Shown one piece after another: positions 33,728-45,757 of a DNA stretch of 64,000 nucleotides. Location: assembly GCA_026724425.1 (NCBI GenBank), contig JAIUCV010000084.1, positions 4,520,001-4,584,000 on the forward strand, read 5' to 3'. The translations under genes were made by a program, and so were the position numbers. Within the stretch, counting starts at the first letter, position 1. Each line of letters opens with the position of its first letter. Source of the DNA: Erythrophleum ivorense. Taxonomy: Eukaryota; Streptophyta; Magnoliopsida; Fabales; Fabaceae. Under the pieces are notes generated by a model, which was given only the letters and a program-made list of their open reading frames with translations, did no database searches and had not been told where the DNA came from.

Positions 33728-33974
33728 TGGAAGAATTGGAGGATTTTCGGGTTTGTGGATCAGGTTCGGGTACAAAAAAACCCGAAAATCCGACGATTAC
33801 CCGAAACCGAAAAAAAGTTCGGTTTTTCTCGGGTTTTAGGTTCAACCCGAAAACCGACCCGAACCCGACCAAATACCCGAACGGTTTCTAAATTCCTAAA
33901 CCCAAAAACCCGTTACCCGATTTAATCGACCCGAACCCGACCCGTTACCCGAAGTCGCTGGCCTAAATTATATC

Positions 33975-35554
33975 CATCTACAACGCGGAAGAATACATAG
34001 TTTAATACTTAGAATTATAAAAGTATGAATATTTTAGTCATAAATAAAAGTTTTCAATACTTGATTATTAAACAAAAAACCCCACGATTTGTGGGGGTAT
34101 GAATAGTGTTTAGAACTTTTCTTTTCTTAATCTTAACATAATGAAGTATCTTGGCAAGAGCGTTAGGTAATTATCATAGATACTATATTATAGTTTAATT
34201 AGTCTAACAATAATTGTGGTAATTATCTTTTTTTCCTCAAGTTTAAAAATGCTATATTTACCCTAAACGAAGTCACCTTTATCGAACAGATAGCGGGCGA
34301 TTAAACTAAGAAAATAATCAATTTACTTAAACAAAAAATCCAAAGACCAGATCCTCGTAACAGCATCAGAGTTCATTGGGTTCAACAAAGCACTTCAAAC
34401 CACCTGAATAGTGAAGACCATACTTTTTGATTTTCTATGTTATCAGTTATACTTATACATATAAGATTATACGAGTTATAATACTACCTAAACAATAAAA
34501 TAACATTAGGTAGTTGATTTGTCAAAAAGATTGGTAATATACTGATTAGCTTTTTTTTGATAATTTTAAATAAATATATGATTAGTGGGTATGTTATCTA
34601 CATGCGATTTGGATCAATAAAGATAAACCTTTTTCTATAAAAGTCGATCCAATCCACTTTATCTTTATATTGCCGGCGATTAATTTGTAACAGTGAAGAT
34701 GAAGATGTATAGTACTAAAGTAGTATGGACAAGTCCTATCGAGTTCTAGATTCTATTGTAAAATATTAAATAACTTGTTTCTAAATAGCTGATAAATTAA
34801 TTAGTATTTATAATCGTAAGTACATGTTTGCTATTAGTTGTAAGAAAATCATAGCTTCGTAATTCGTATTATCTTAGCAGTATAATACCGTACATTAAAA
34901 TTGAGGAAAACATCATTTTCATTTGAAGAAACTGACATTTAGTCTGAAAAGAATAGTCGTCTCACATCTTGTCCATCACTATCCTCAAATCTCACATTTT
35001 GGCTGTTGTATTGTAGTCTTTGTAAAGCAATTTTGGTGACAGACGACTCTTTATTTGGCAAATTGATACTTATAGTTTAATATTCAAAGGTCACTATAAT
35101 ACTTCTTGTTTAATTTTACTAGTTACTGCATGCTCTATCTAGTTTTTATCGTGTTATGACTGTTTCCGTTTGTGGAGGATATACAATCTTTCGGTGAAGC
35201 ATGCAGTGATGTATCGGTATAAACTACTCAAACTAGAAAGTGGCGTTACTTTTACATAGATGGTGAAACCTCTATAAATCTAGTGTGCATTTTTATTTCA
35301 TTTTTGATGCAAATTTTTCGATTCAAACGCAAATAGGCAATTACATGTTATGTATTATAATGTATGTTGTAACAAATTATCCCAAATATTAAACCTAATA
35401 TACATCAAATTGTGTATGTAACTTTACATGCGCTCGTAGTTTACTATATAAAAAAAAAAACTATAATAACTAACCAATGTAAATGAGGTTTGGTAATACT
35501 TTTACTGGCAGAGCTATAAGTTAATCAGAACCAACCAAAACAAAAAATCTTATA
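33975..35554. other. AT-rich spacer, no gene recognised
   Basis: No open frame with family motifs. Possibly distal regulatory DNA for MIR172a, with no direct evidence. Confidence 0.35.
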
Positions 35555-35790
35555 CTCCCTATGTTTCAATATAAGTGTCGTTTAAGGTTGTTGCACACGA
35601 ACTAAAAAAATATTAAATTTTTGAAATGCTCTAATTAATACAATAAATTTTTTTTAATTCATTTGTTAATACACTAAATAAATAATGATAAAACTGAAAA
35701 TTTGTTATAAATTATGTATTGAAAATCTAAAACGATATTTATTTTGAAAAAAAAAAGGGGTAAAGTTTAGAACAACTGAAACGGAAGAAA
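35555..35790. mobile_element. Stowaway-like MITE, worn
   Basis: It starts CTCCCTATGTTTCAATATA after a TA and ends GAAACGGAAGAAA before a TA. The inner words AGTGTCGTTT and (mirrored) AAAACGATATTTATTT pair. This is the CTCCCTCCGTTTCA family of Tc1-mariner MITEs. About 30 bp (poly(A)-GGGG) appears inserted near the right end. Confidence 0.65.
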
Positions 35791-36620
35791 TATGTTGTAG
35801 ATGCTGTTGAGATTATTTGTTTAGTAGGGTATAAATGTTTTCTTTTCAATCTTAATTTGTATTAAAATGTCTTATAACATTTGAACTAATCTACCGCTTA
35901 ACCGGAGTAAGAATGTGTCCCGGCTTAACGCTTATGCATGGTCAATGAAAAACAAGAAAACTAAAATATTCAGGTTGTTGCTTAGTGTGTGTCAATTCCA
36001 CGTACATTGAGAATAGAATCGTATTCGCTGTATAACATTTATCCACATAAATTTTCATCACTGTCAAAATTTTCTGAAAAGGATGGAAAATCTACATTTA
36101 TAACAATAAGATCTTTGTAGTAGAAAGAAATGTAAAGCGACAAGAGAATCAAAATTACGATGGTTTAAAAGAGTCTTGATCATGTAGATGTTTATTTTGC
36201 CACATATAAATTGTATAAATTCCAAGAATATGCTAATCAGGACAAATGTTAAGGTAATTAGGATATGGTTTGTTTTTGGCATGTCATGTGTTAGGTGGAG
36301 AGTGAAAAGTCATGTAAACCATTAGGACTGCCTTCTCCTACAAAACATAACAGTCCCTGCAGTTCTAAATTTTATTATCTACATATTATCTTTTTTAGAA
36401 ATTGGGTTCGTGACTGAAATTTATTAGTATATTATTTAGTAATTTTCTAAAAACTATACTATATTTTTTGGTTGTGACAACATATTATTCGACATATTTC
36501 TCCTGATATTTTAATATGTATGTCGAAAGATTCTGCATGTCTATTCTGAAACTTGAAAATTGCAGACTTTATAATCAACAGTTATTTTGTTTACTATGGT
36601 AAATAATTTAACATCTAACT

Positions 36621-36646
36621 TATATATATATATATATATATATATT
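36621..36646. repeat. (TA)n microsatellite
   Basis: An uninterrupted TA run of 26 bases. Confidence 0.9.
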
Positions 36647-37314
36647 CATCTAAAACTATATCATGTGGTGAATTTAGTAAAAAGGATATGGTATTAAAAG
36701 CGTTAGATGTACATGAAATAACCAAAAAGTCTATAGCAAACATGGTAAAATAGCCTATTGACACCATATATATTCTGAACCCAGTTAAAATATTTTATAT
36801 ATTTGCCACTGACAACAGGGAAATCGAATATCAACAATCAAGTATTCACTAATTTAAAAAAAATATATAATATCTTTTGGTTTATATATAGAAAAGTAAA
36901 CAAAAAATTATTTAGGAAGACATAATATAAATTTATCGTCTCTAACTGTTTAACTGAATTATTTATATTTTTACCGTTATTTTTTTACTATTTTAACAGT
37001 GCTATATTTTTTTCAACCACCAAATGATTTTTTCACTAGACTATAAAAATTTTAGATACCATGTAAGATGCAATTATAATAGTTGGGAAAAAAAAAAAAA
37101 AAGTTCGACATGTGAAGTGGGAAACTGAGATATTCCTTCACGAGGTGGACTCCAAGAGGGCAGCGCCTAACTCCATTGGCCCAACTCTGTTTACCACAGC
37201 TCACCTTCTGCAAATCAACTCTCTATCCAACAATATTTATTATATACTCTTATCTTATGCAAAAACCCATTAAACATATCACCATATTTTAACATTTAAT
37301 CAGAGGTGTAAGTA

Positions 37315-37359
37315 TACACACACACACACACACACACACATCTCTCACTATATATCTCA

Positions 37360-37390
<31 letters not shown>
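37315..37390. repeat. (CA)n and (CT)n microsatellites upstream of MIR172a
   Basis: CA/AC repeats at 37315-37340 and CT repeats at 37362-37390, about 0.6 kb before the miR172 hairpin. Pyrimidine tracts like this are common in plant promoters and leaders. Their place suggests the MIR172a promoter region but does not prove it. Confidence 0.8.
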
Positions 37391-37396
<6 letters not shown>

Positions 37397-37959
37397 GATC
37401 TCACCAGGCCTTCTCTGCTTAATTTGTGGCTTCCACGATCTGGTAACATGTAATATATACGTCATCCTTTTTTTAATGCAAATCAAAAATTTGTGGTTTT
37501 GTTTTACTTTAGTATATAACGAAGTTCAGAGGGTATTCAGGATTTTTCTTCCCCTCTCTCATCTCTATCTCTTAGGGTTTCACTTCTTCTGCTTCAACAC
37601 CTTTTTTTTCCGGTTTTGTTCCAATTAAGTAGAAGAGAGTAAAATTGACTTAGTTTCTTTTCATTTCATCCAATCACAACAAGCCATCTTGGCTATTCCG
37701 CCATGTTTTCCTTCCCACAATATGTATGTTTACGTAAATATGTGTTATATATTATATATATGAAGGCACGATTTTTCAGGGCCTATAAATTAAGAAGGAT
37801 AATAATTTACTACTTAGATGATACACATAAGTAGTTAGTCACTCAAGAGTTTGAGTTTGAGTTTGAGTTTCAGAGACAAAAGATTACTACAAGAAGATTG
37901 TGAGAGCCAAAAGATCACTGTATGAAGATTGTTTAGCCATGTGGAAGATAAATTTTGGA

Positions 37960-38095
37960 GCCACGGTCGATGTTGGCTGCTGTGGCATCATCAAGATTCA
38001 CATCTGTTGATGAACGTTGGTGGTTCACTCTCTCCAAAGTTCTCTGCGAAAATGAGAATCTTGATGATGCTGCATCGGCAATCAACGGCTATTAT
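37960..38095 (+). ncRNA. MIR172A: MIR172a precursor hairpin (miR172)
   Basis: The 3' arm holds the 21-nt mature miR172 at 38055-38075 (AGAATCTTGATG... ending GCTGCAT). The 5' arm 37982-38002 (GTGGCATCATCAAGATTCAC...) pairs with it, leaving two-base 3' overhangs as Dicer-like products do. The loop GTTGATGAACGTTGGTGGTT and flanks match the Arabidopsis MIR172a precursor I remember. miR172 represses AP2-like factors (AP2, TOE1-3, SMZ, SNZ), mainly by blocking translation, and so promotes phase change, flowering and floral organ identity. The primary transcript probably starts a few hundred bases upstream. AG|GTAGGT at 38152 could be a splice donor in it. The position between KINbeta3 and the PPR gene agrees with At2g28056. 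Confidence 0.97.
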
Positions 38096-38159
38096 TCTTT
38101 CCCACTCGTTCTCTCTTCCTCTGTATATATTATTCGATCCAGATCTTCTTCAGGTAGGT

Positions 38160-40143
38160 TTGTTTCTTCTTGAAATCTTTTGTTTTTCGTTTTTCACCTT
38201 TTTGTTAACCTATTCTCCTCGTTTATAATTTCTTAATACATAAAGATCTGACCCTAGAACTCTTGTGGGTATCTGGTTTCATGTGATAACATTGGATTTG
38301 ATTTAGGATCTCAAGTTTTTGGCAGTCTTTTTCATGTTGCGTTCCCTTTCAACTCAAGACATGAATGGATCCACAAGCTTCTCTTTCAATAGGTGAACAA
38401 GAGTCAAAACATCAAGATTAATAAGCTAAGTGAGACAAATCATCAAAGGATCTAATTAAGGTAATATGTTTTTTCTGTTGTTGCCAATATCAGCTTTCAT
38501 TTCCACAAAAAACACATTTTTGGGAAATAAAAAAAGGATATTCTGGAAGTTGAGATAAAAGAATAGGGTCGCTATGGAACTATTGATGTCTAACAAAGAA
38601 AAGGTTCCAAAGACACTGTCAATTCTTTTCTTTTTTTTTTGGGTTGTTATTGGCTATTGCATTTAAATTGAGAATCAATCAGGAACTTGTTGGTGGACCT
38701 TACATATTGTAGTCCCACTATTTTTGCCCCCTCTATTTGCATATTTAGATGTTCCGGTAACTGCAATACTACTGATGAACAATGGAACAAAACCATCTCT
38801 TTTTTGTCCTTCTTTGTGTCCATTCATTTATATGTTGACATGAAGAGTCAGATTGTGAGCAAAAGCAATCCATAGTTATTATGAGTTCCATGTTTTGATT
38901 ATAAGCACAAATCATCCCTAATTTATATGACTTCTTTCCTGTTTACAAATCTAATTCCAAATACTTTTTTGGGGGGTATAAATGCATGGAGATATGTGTG
39001 TCCAGATCACTATCCCTCCACATATTTTAAATCAATTTCTTTTAGCATTGAATTGGATGACCTAAACTTCGTCCACTGATCATGCTCCATAAGTGGAAGC
39101 GAAATCATTTTATCTCGTTCTTGTATGATACACATTGAAAGCCTTTTTTTTTTGTAGACCATGAATATCTTTGCTAGGTATCTTTGATACGTCCGAGAAT
39201 CACGTATATTTTGCATTTCTTTTCTAGTATTGGCAAACGAATATAAGTACCCTAAACATAGATGAGTTTATAAGGATCGACTCGTGAACAGTGAGATAGC
39301 AGTATGGTCAAATTATCTAATACGTAAATATATGAGCCGAATAGAGTTTTGCATAACAATCACAAAAACTATAAAAACTGATTTGACAGATTAAAGATGT
39401 TTGGTTACTTTTATACGCGTGAAATATATAGTTGAAAAAACGTGAAAATGTAATGAATGGTTCATAAATAATTGAACCACGTCTTCAGAACGTTGAAAAA
39501 AAGTGCTATACCATTCATTCATCATGGACAATATGTTTCAATTGGGAGAGTTTCATTCTGTTTATCTTTATATTTATCAATTAGCTATTATGTTAGTTCA
39601 TCCCCTTTTTATACATAAATGCACAGTATCTTTACGTATTTAGATCCGGGAAAAATGAGATGGTATATTGGCTTGAGGGGATGAATATATGTGTGTGGTC
39701 CATTCAGATTGAGATCAAACGTAACGCTGAGTATGTGAGGACCATTTCTTTATAGTTGTACCTTTATCATTCCCAATTTTCTGAAACTTTCGGCATTTAA
39801 TGTGCTTGTATGGATCACAAAATTGACCTTCTGTTTACTATTGAGAGCATTAGTCGGTATTTTCTTCCAAGTCTTTTGTATGGCTAGCAATTTTTGAAAG
39901 TGATGTATACAATTTTTATCAATTTCAAACTTTATGTTCGACAAATATAGCAATTCAGTGTCACTTTTTACCCCTAGCAATCAACAGAACTTATGAGACA
40001 GTTTTATCTTTGATTTAGAAAAAAACATTTCTCTCTGACTACACACTTCTTTTTATGTCGTCTTTCTTGCTCAAAATTTTCTAATAACAAACATGTAGTT
40101 GTTTCTCCTTCTATTCCTAGCTCTCACAATATATTTAAATATA
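38160..40143. other. MIR172a 3' part and spacer, no gene recognised
   Basis: Probably includes downstream primary-transcript sequence near 38160-38500. The rest is AT-rich with no coding features. Confidence 0.4.
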
Positions 40144-40288
40144 CTCCCTCTGTTCCTTAATATTTGATGTTTTAGGAAAATGTATCTGCAATTATTTGGA
40201 TGTATCTGGATGTGTTTTGAGTTTAATACATCCAGATAATTGCAGATACATTTTCTCTAAAACATCAAATATTAAGGAACAAAGGGAG
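40144..40288. mobile_element. Stowaway-type MITE, near-perfect foldback (145 bp)
   Basis: It starts CTCCCTCTGTTCCTTAATAT and ends with the mirror ATATTAAGGAACAAAGGGAG. It is flanked by TA on both sides (40142-40143, 40289-40290). The two arms of about 60 bases are almost fully complementary, so the element can fold into one long hairpin. Confidence 0.93.
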
Positions 40289-40387
40289 TATTAGTTTGGA
40301 TTATGATGGAAATGATCAAATGTATAAAGTAATGTATTTATAATCAATTAATAAACGTTGGAAATTTTTGTTAGTAGACGTCACTTA

Positions 40388-40790
40388 GAGGGTGTTATTC
40401 AATCATGTATTTAAAATCAATTCTATAGGTTTTATAATCCTTCAGATTTAAAGTTTTGATTTTATTTTAAAGAATCCATAGGAGTTGATTCTAAAATCTC
40501 TGCAATATAGCTTGCATTCTGTTTTAAATAATTTACTCAAGAAACTCCATTGAAATTCATTTCAAATGACTCAATAAACAAAGATTTTAAAAGTCATTTA
40601 CTTTTTGAATAACACTGGATTTTAAATCTTAATTGAATAACACTAGATTTGAAAATCTATTAATGATGGATTACAAATAAGGTATCCAATAACATTGGAT
40701 TTAAAAACATAATTTAGAATCATTGATTGAATAACACTGGATTGTCATTATATTTCAGTTCATTTCAAATACCATATCTAATAACACCCC
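40388..40790. mobile_element. Tourist/Harbinger-like MITE, copy 1
   Basis: The ends GAGGGTGTTATTCAAT and ATCTAATAACACCCC are inverted repeats, flanked by TTA (40385-40387 and 40791-40793), the PIF/Harbinger target duplication. The interior is full of ATTGAATAACACTGGATTT words. It is closely similar over its length to the copy at 45348-45757. Confidence 0.85.
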
Positions 40791-41076
40791 TTATATACAT
40801 TTGGAGAATATATTTGATAGGTAGGCCCAAATTCAGAAATAGAATTACCCTCCAATTTTACATGTATTCACGCATATAGCATTACCTTATTACCAGATTT
40901 AATTATTTGTTAAGAAACCCTTTTGGGGACGATGTCAATTATAATATAAAAAAGGCTGACTCCGGGGTACGAGAGAGACTACGATCTAAAGGCCCATAAC
41001 TTTCACGGTAAAAAAAACAAAAAAAGACTATTCCATGAGATGAAATACAATACGTCTTTGTTGTTGTTGTGTATTT
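40791..41076. other. Short spacer between two mobile elements
   Basis: No gene is seen. It ends in TGTTGTTGTTGTGTATTT (41059-41076), the left target duplication of the next retroposon. Confidence 0.5.
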
Positions 41077-42902
41077 CTTTTTTTTTTTTTCAATCTTTTT
41101 CATTAACTTTAAATTACCATCTTACACCATAAAGAGGGAATTAAACATTCTCTTGAAACATGAAAGCAAATAGAAAAAGAATAAATAGATTTCCAAGATA
41201 GATTGACAGCAAAACGGAGAACAAACTCGTTTGCATCAAGGAGACCATCACAAGGGCTCAGCCCAAGAGATTTACAAAGGCCCAGCCCAGGAAATGAAAG
41301 GGAACAGTTAACCCTAATGGGCCAGATAAAATATGCGGCCCAAACCACTGCTGATCCGACAAAGACAGAGGCGGTGGTGGTGGTGGCGGATCTCGTGACA
41401 TCTCCATCGGAGAAGAAACCAACTGCGATTGTTAGATCCGTTAAGACGGGCTTCTCGACCAAAGGTTTGAAATTGATGAAGCAGAATGTGAAACGATGGA
41501 TACACAGGCAAGCTAAACAAATAGCAATTTGGACTGAGAGATAGTGCAGAACGACGCTGATATTACGCCAGAGCAGAAGAGCCGGTTCAGCGGATCTAAG
41601 TACAGAGACACATCGGCGGCGAGGGAGCTTGAGAGGGGTGAGATCAACGATCTAGAGGTGGAGACCAGGAATGAAAATATGGTAGTCATTGCGCACAGAT
41701 CCGTGAAGATGTACAAGCTTTTGAAAGACAGATCCCGTGGATCCGAAGAGATCGAATGATGGTCGAGCGGTAGTAGGTGGAGCATGATTTTAGAGCGCGG
41801 CCGTTGATCTGACAGCTCTGGAGGTTTCGGCGGAGGTTGCGGCACTGCCGGAGGGTGGCTGCTCCGGTGAGTTGAATGGTAGAGACGAGAGCTCCGTCCT
41901 CGAGAGCTCTGCAGGTTGCGACGAAACCATCACCGGAGAGGAAGAGCGGTCGAAAACAGAGAGAGAACTAAGGGTGTAAATGGTAACGAGGAATTGTGGA
42001 AAATGCGGAATATGGCTTAATGGATTAATTAAATGATGATTTGTCGTGGAATCTGACTAGTTAGTAATATAAACGGTAACAACCAAATGTTGTTAAATGC
42101 AGAATAAATAGCTATTAAATTATTTGTGTAACAGAATAACAAAATATTTATCGAGTTGAATTAATCAAACAAATAAAAATATATACATGTGAAATAAATA
42201 AATACAATATTAAAAACATATTACAAATATATAAAATTTAGGAATTTGGATTCAAAGTAATTTATTACACATCAAAATTAAAAGATACACTTTTGAAAAT
42301 ATAAAATTTTAAGGTTACCAATTCAGTAATGAAAATTATCCCATATTTGCTGTTTAATTCCTTCTTGTACTGTTTGCATATAGGCACCATCCGTTGTTCC
42401 CTCTTGTTCTTGCAAAAAGTTTACTTCTTCATTTTCTCCACCTTCTACATTGTTGTTCAACTGTTATCGTGGAATTGTGTCAACATGCAAAACATCCAAT
42501 CTTAATTATTATTTTTTATGTTTCAACAAAATTCTATCACATTCCTTGATCTTAATTCCACACAATTCCTTAACCAATTCCTCAACTCTAACTGGTGACA
42601 CACAATAGAAATTAAGCTACATTCAGCCAAATTCCACAATTTTACCAACACCAGTTACAGCATAAGAGATCTTGCCACCGATGGAAGAACCGGCGGAAAG
42701 AGGGGCAGAGTCATCGGAAGCCAAATGGGATCCCGGGAAAGAGAAAGCTACGTTCTGGTTAAGGAGGAGAAAAAAAGCCGATGAGGCGAATTCATTCCGA
42801 AACCAGAGCGACGACGGAGAAAATGTTGACGGCGCCTTGAAAAATGTACCTGGGAGAGAACTTAAAATCGGGCGAAACTAAGGCGAAAGTTATAACTCTC
42901 AC
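41077..42902 (-). mobile_element. Poly(A) retroposon (LINE-derived or Sadhu-like) with 18-bp target duplication
   Basis: Poly(T) at 41078-41090 marks the A-tail on the minus strand. TGTTGTTGTTGTGTATTT occurs at 41059-41076 and again at 42903-42920, a perfect 18-bp duplication. The body has GC-richer, once-coding blocks (42670-42890 and 41180-41950), but no reverse transcriptase motifs. The start looks like a plant LINE ORF1 or host-derived leader. It is probably a non-autonomous retroposon mobilised by a LINE. An AT-rich block (41975-42662) looks like a later insertion. Confidence 0.8.
41975..42662. mobile_element. Possible nested hAT-like element
   Basis: GGTGTAAATGGTAACGAGG...AATTGTGGAA on the left is mirrored by TTCCACAATTTTACCAACAC...CAGTTACA on the right. 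The AT content changes sharply at both limits. The exact ends and an 8-bp duplication could not be fixed. Confidence 0.45.
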
Positions 42903-43207
42903 TGTTGTTGTTGTGTATTTTAATGGTGTATTATATTTTACAACTCAACCTACTTATTGCTGTAAACAAATCTTTATGAGCTGCCAATGTGAAGTCATTG
43001 ATGAAAAAAAAACAGTCAATTCAAACCATTTGTGTGTGTATGTTCTTTTTTTAAGAAAGAACATAGACATTTCTAAATTTTTCAATTCAGGGGAGAAAGA
43101 AAAGTTTAAATTTTATGCTTATGTGTTTTTAAGGTTTATATGAAAACTACTTTTGTCTTTATTTTTTTATCTTTTCCGTCCAAATTGGTTTTTATTAATT
43201 GGAAAGA

Positions 43208-44042
43208 CTAGATTTAGGCCCGCGCTACGGCGCGGTATTTTTTTTCTTTCAATTTGTTATATTTTTATTTAATCTTGGTCATCATTTTATTATTAAATAT
43301 ATGTGAAATAAAATAGTTTGGGCATGTAGGCTGTTTTAATTATCTATGTGTGAGCTGTCTATTGACTGTGTGAATTTTCTTTTTAGGGACGACGTACCGT
43401 CTAGAACATATTCGAGAATAACTTGCTCCTCCTCCACCTCTTCTTCTTCTTCTTCTTCTTCATCATCTTTTTTGTTTCTTAATTTTTCGAGTGATTTTTC
43501 GACTTTGTTATGTTTCTTTGGTTCAACGATAATCGTTTGCTTCTTACTCTCTTTTGCATAAGTCTTGATGGAAATTTTCGGAGACTGGTTAAATGGCGGC
43601 GCCGAAAATCAAAAACGAAGACTCGTCATCGAACGGGAATACTGCTTATGCTAAAATCAGACACAACTGAGATTCTGTGAAAAGACTGAATGGGTCGGAA
43701 ACAATAAATCAAATCCATTTTCTCCCGCAACTAATTCTCGTTGAAACTCGACACAGAGAAGAAGAAGAGACTGGCCTCTGAATTCGCGTCGAAATTATTT
43801 ATGCGGATAAAATCAATTTTACCGGTTCGGTGGAATAAGAAAGAATAAATTAAACCAATTTCTATTTCACTTAAATCAAACCGGTTAAGAAGCTGATATA
43901 TATTAATGAAATGCTGACTGGTATTATTTAAAATGTTCCTATTGGCCAGACGTCTTTGCTGAGGTGTCAGCTCCTCCCTTCTTGAAAAAGCTGATGTGTC
44001 ATCACCTGAATTGACACAGTGGGTTTTGTGTATTGAATTACA
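43208..44042 (-). mobile_element. Non-autonomous Helitron, copy A
   Basis: Read on the minus strand it ends with a hairpin (CCGCGCCGTAGCGCGGG) a few bases before CTAG followed by T, the Helitron 3' signature. About 830 bp of sequence is shared with 58485-59299. No Rep/helicase gene is present. The 5' TC end could not be located exactly; the limit given is where similarity between the copies stops. Confidence 0.8.
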
Positions 44043-45347
44043 ATCATCATTTGCAACTTTGTATTTATTTTCAGTATGAAGTATTTCAAATCTGTTTAAA
44101 CAATTTGTGAAATTTAGGGTGTTTCGAGTTTCCAATATGCTTTTGTGCGATTTAATGTTTTTGTTTCTACCCCTTATTTTATGTGTTAGTGATAATTTAC
44201 TTATTTGTATTGATCATTTGTTAACTTGCCATTTTTTAAAATTCAATTATGTAGTGAAATATAACAATTTGTTTTGACAATTTTTGTTTCTATACCAATG
44301 ACAATTTTACAATTTTTATTGCAAAAGTGGAATGTCTCTGGCTATGCACCTACCCGTTCAAGTCAACTCTGGTCTTAAACAATATGGAAATGGTCAGTCA
44401 ACTGCACTATGCAGTGATTTTGTCTGTCAAATGGTGTGAAGCTCATTTGTCCATAATCCACAAAGGAATAGAAGGATTACTAGCCATTTTTGGTGGATTT
44501 TTGATTGCTCGCATCATGATCACGATCAGTCAAGAAAAAATCGCTCATTCTGTGTTTGATTTTCTCAAGTTGTTTGTTGTTTGTAGAATCTAAGAAGCAA
44601 TTGATCTCCTCAATTCAATTATCGATAGATTTCGATTCATGGTTGTCAGAGTCGGAGTCGGATTCAATCGTTTCTTGGTTGTTTGTCATGATTGTTCACT
44701 TACAAAAAATGAGCAACTGAAAAAAATTCAAAAATCAAAATTCGCAAAACGAAATATGTTACTTCATGTTACAAAGAAATTACATTGTCCCCTCTTTTCC
44801 ACATCTTCCCTTCTCTTTGAAAAGCGGATTCTTCTCGGATCCAATACTAAGTAAGTTTTACAATATTTTCACCGATTTTTCATGTTGCGTAGCGGTCCGT
44901 ACAGAATCTGAAAATGCAACCAGATTCGAATCAACGTTTTCCGGAGGTAGGAGTTGGTTTTTAATGTCACAAGATATCATGACTAGGTTATTACAATCTG
45001 GCTCGTCCGTGTTTCAGACTTCGGACATATCGCATGAAGATATATCTATCTTATTTTCTAGCTTCCTTATGTTGCATTGTTGCATCCAAATTTAATTTAA
45101 ATGAAATTAAGAGTTGTAAAAAAAGGGTCAACCAATGATGAATAGTAAGTAAAATTGTTATTCCGAGAAAGAAAATTGTCAAAATAAATTGCTATATTTC
45201 ACTATAGCAATGATCTAAAAGAATGGGAGGTTAACAAATGATCAATATAAAAAGTAAGCTATCATCGACACATAAAAAGAAAAATATCCAAATATATTAT
45301 CGTATTTCACCACATCCAAACTATATATTAGAATCTACAATCTTTTA
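44043..45347. other. Spacer, no gene recognised
   Basis: Short open frames without motifs. It may contain further worn transposon sequence. Confidence 0.35.
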
Positions 45348-45757
45348 GGTGTTATTCAATTATATATTTAAAATCAATTCTATAGGTTTTATAATCCTTC
45401 AGATTTAAAGTTTTGATTTTATTTTAAAGAATCCATAGGAGTTGATTCTAAAATCTCTGCAATGTAGCTTGGATTCTGTTTTAAATAATTTACTCATGAA
45501 ACTCCATTGGAATTCATTTCAAATGACTCAATAAACAAAAATTTTAAAAGTCATTTACCTTTTGAATAACACTGGATTTTAAAACCAGATTTGAAATCTT
45601 GATTGAATAACAATGAATTTGAGAATCTATTAATGATAGATTACAAATCAGATATTGAATAACACTGGATTTTAAAACCGGATTTGAAATCTTGATTGAA
45701 TAACACTGGATTGTAATTCAGTTTCAGTTCATTTCAAATACAACATCCAATAACACC
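45348..45757. mobile_element. Tourist/Harbinger-like MITE, copy 2
   Basis: It starts GGTGTTATTCAATTATAT after TTA and ends CCAATAACACC. It differs from copy 1 (40388-40790) by scattered substitutions and a small insertion carrying AAAACCAGATTTGAAATC. The right-hand TTA is not preserved (AAA follows). Confidence 0.82.

Larger units (their letters stand above)
31833..33966. mobile_element. Non-autonomous hAT-type element carrying a host gene fragment (Pack-type)
   Basis: The ends TAGGCCAGGGACTT (31833 on) and AAGTCGCTGGCCTAA (to 33966) are imperfect inverted repeats. They are flanked by the perfect 8-bp duplication ATTATATC at 31825-31832 and 33967-33974. Both subterminal zones (31850-31990 and 33760-33950) are arrays of CCCGAACCC / CGGGTTCGG words on both strands. 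The interior holds a piece of a J-protein gene and a later solo LTR (1350 bp plus 5-bp duplication), so the original element was about 0.78 kb. There is no transposase. Confidence 0.85.

Noticed and set aside
33432..33925. Overlapping 101-151-codon frames
   Set aside because: Only the frame through 33473-33727 matches a J-protein. The longer frames are out of register and run through transposon sequence.
41109..41845. Several overlapping frames of 70-117 codons on both strands
   Set aside because: They fall inside a poly(A) retroposon, overlap each other on opposite strands and have no family motif, so they are taken as element sequence rather than host genes.
43346..43561. Ser-rich frame (and its twin at 58622-58942)
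   Set aside because: It is inside the Helitron family, low in complexity, and present in both copies only because the elements are related.
44327..44593. 88-codon frame with hydrophobic stretch
   Set aside because: Hydrophobicity follows from T-rich DNA; no other evidence.
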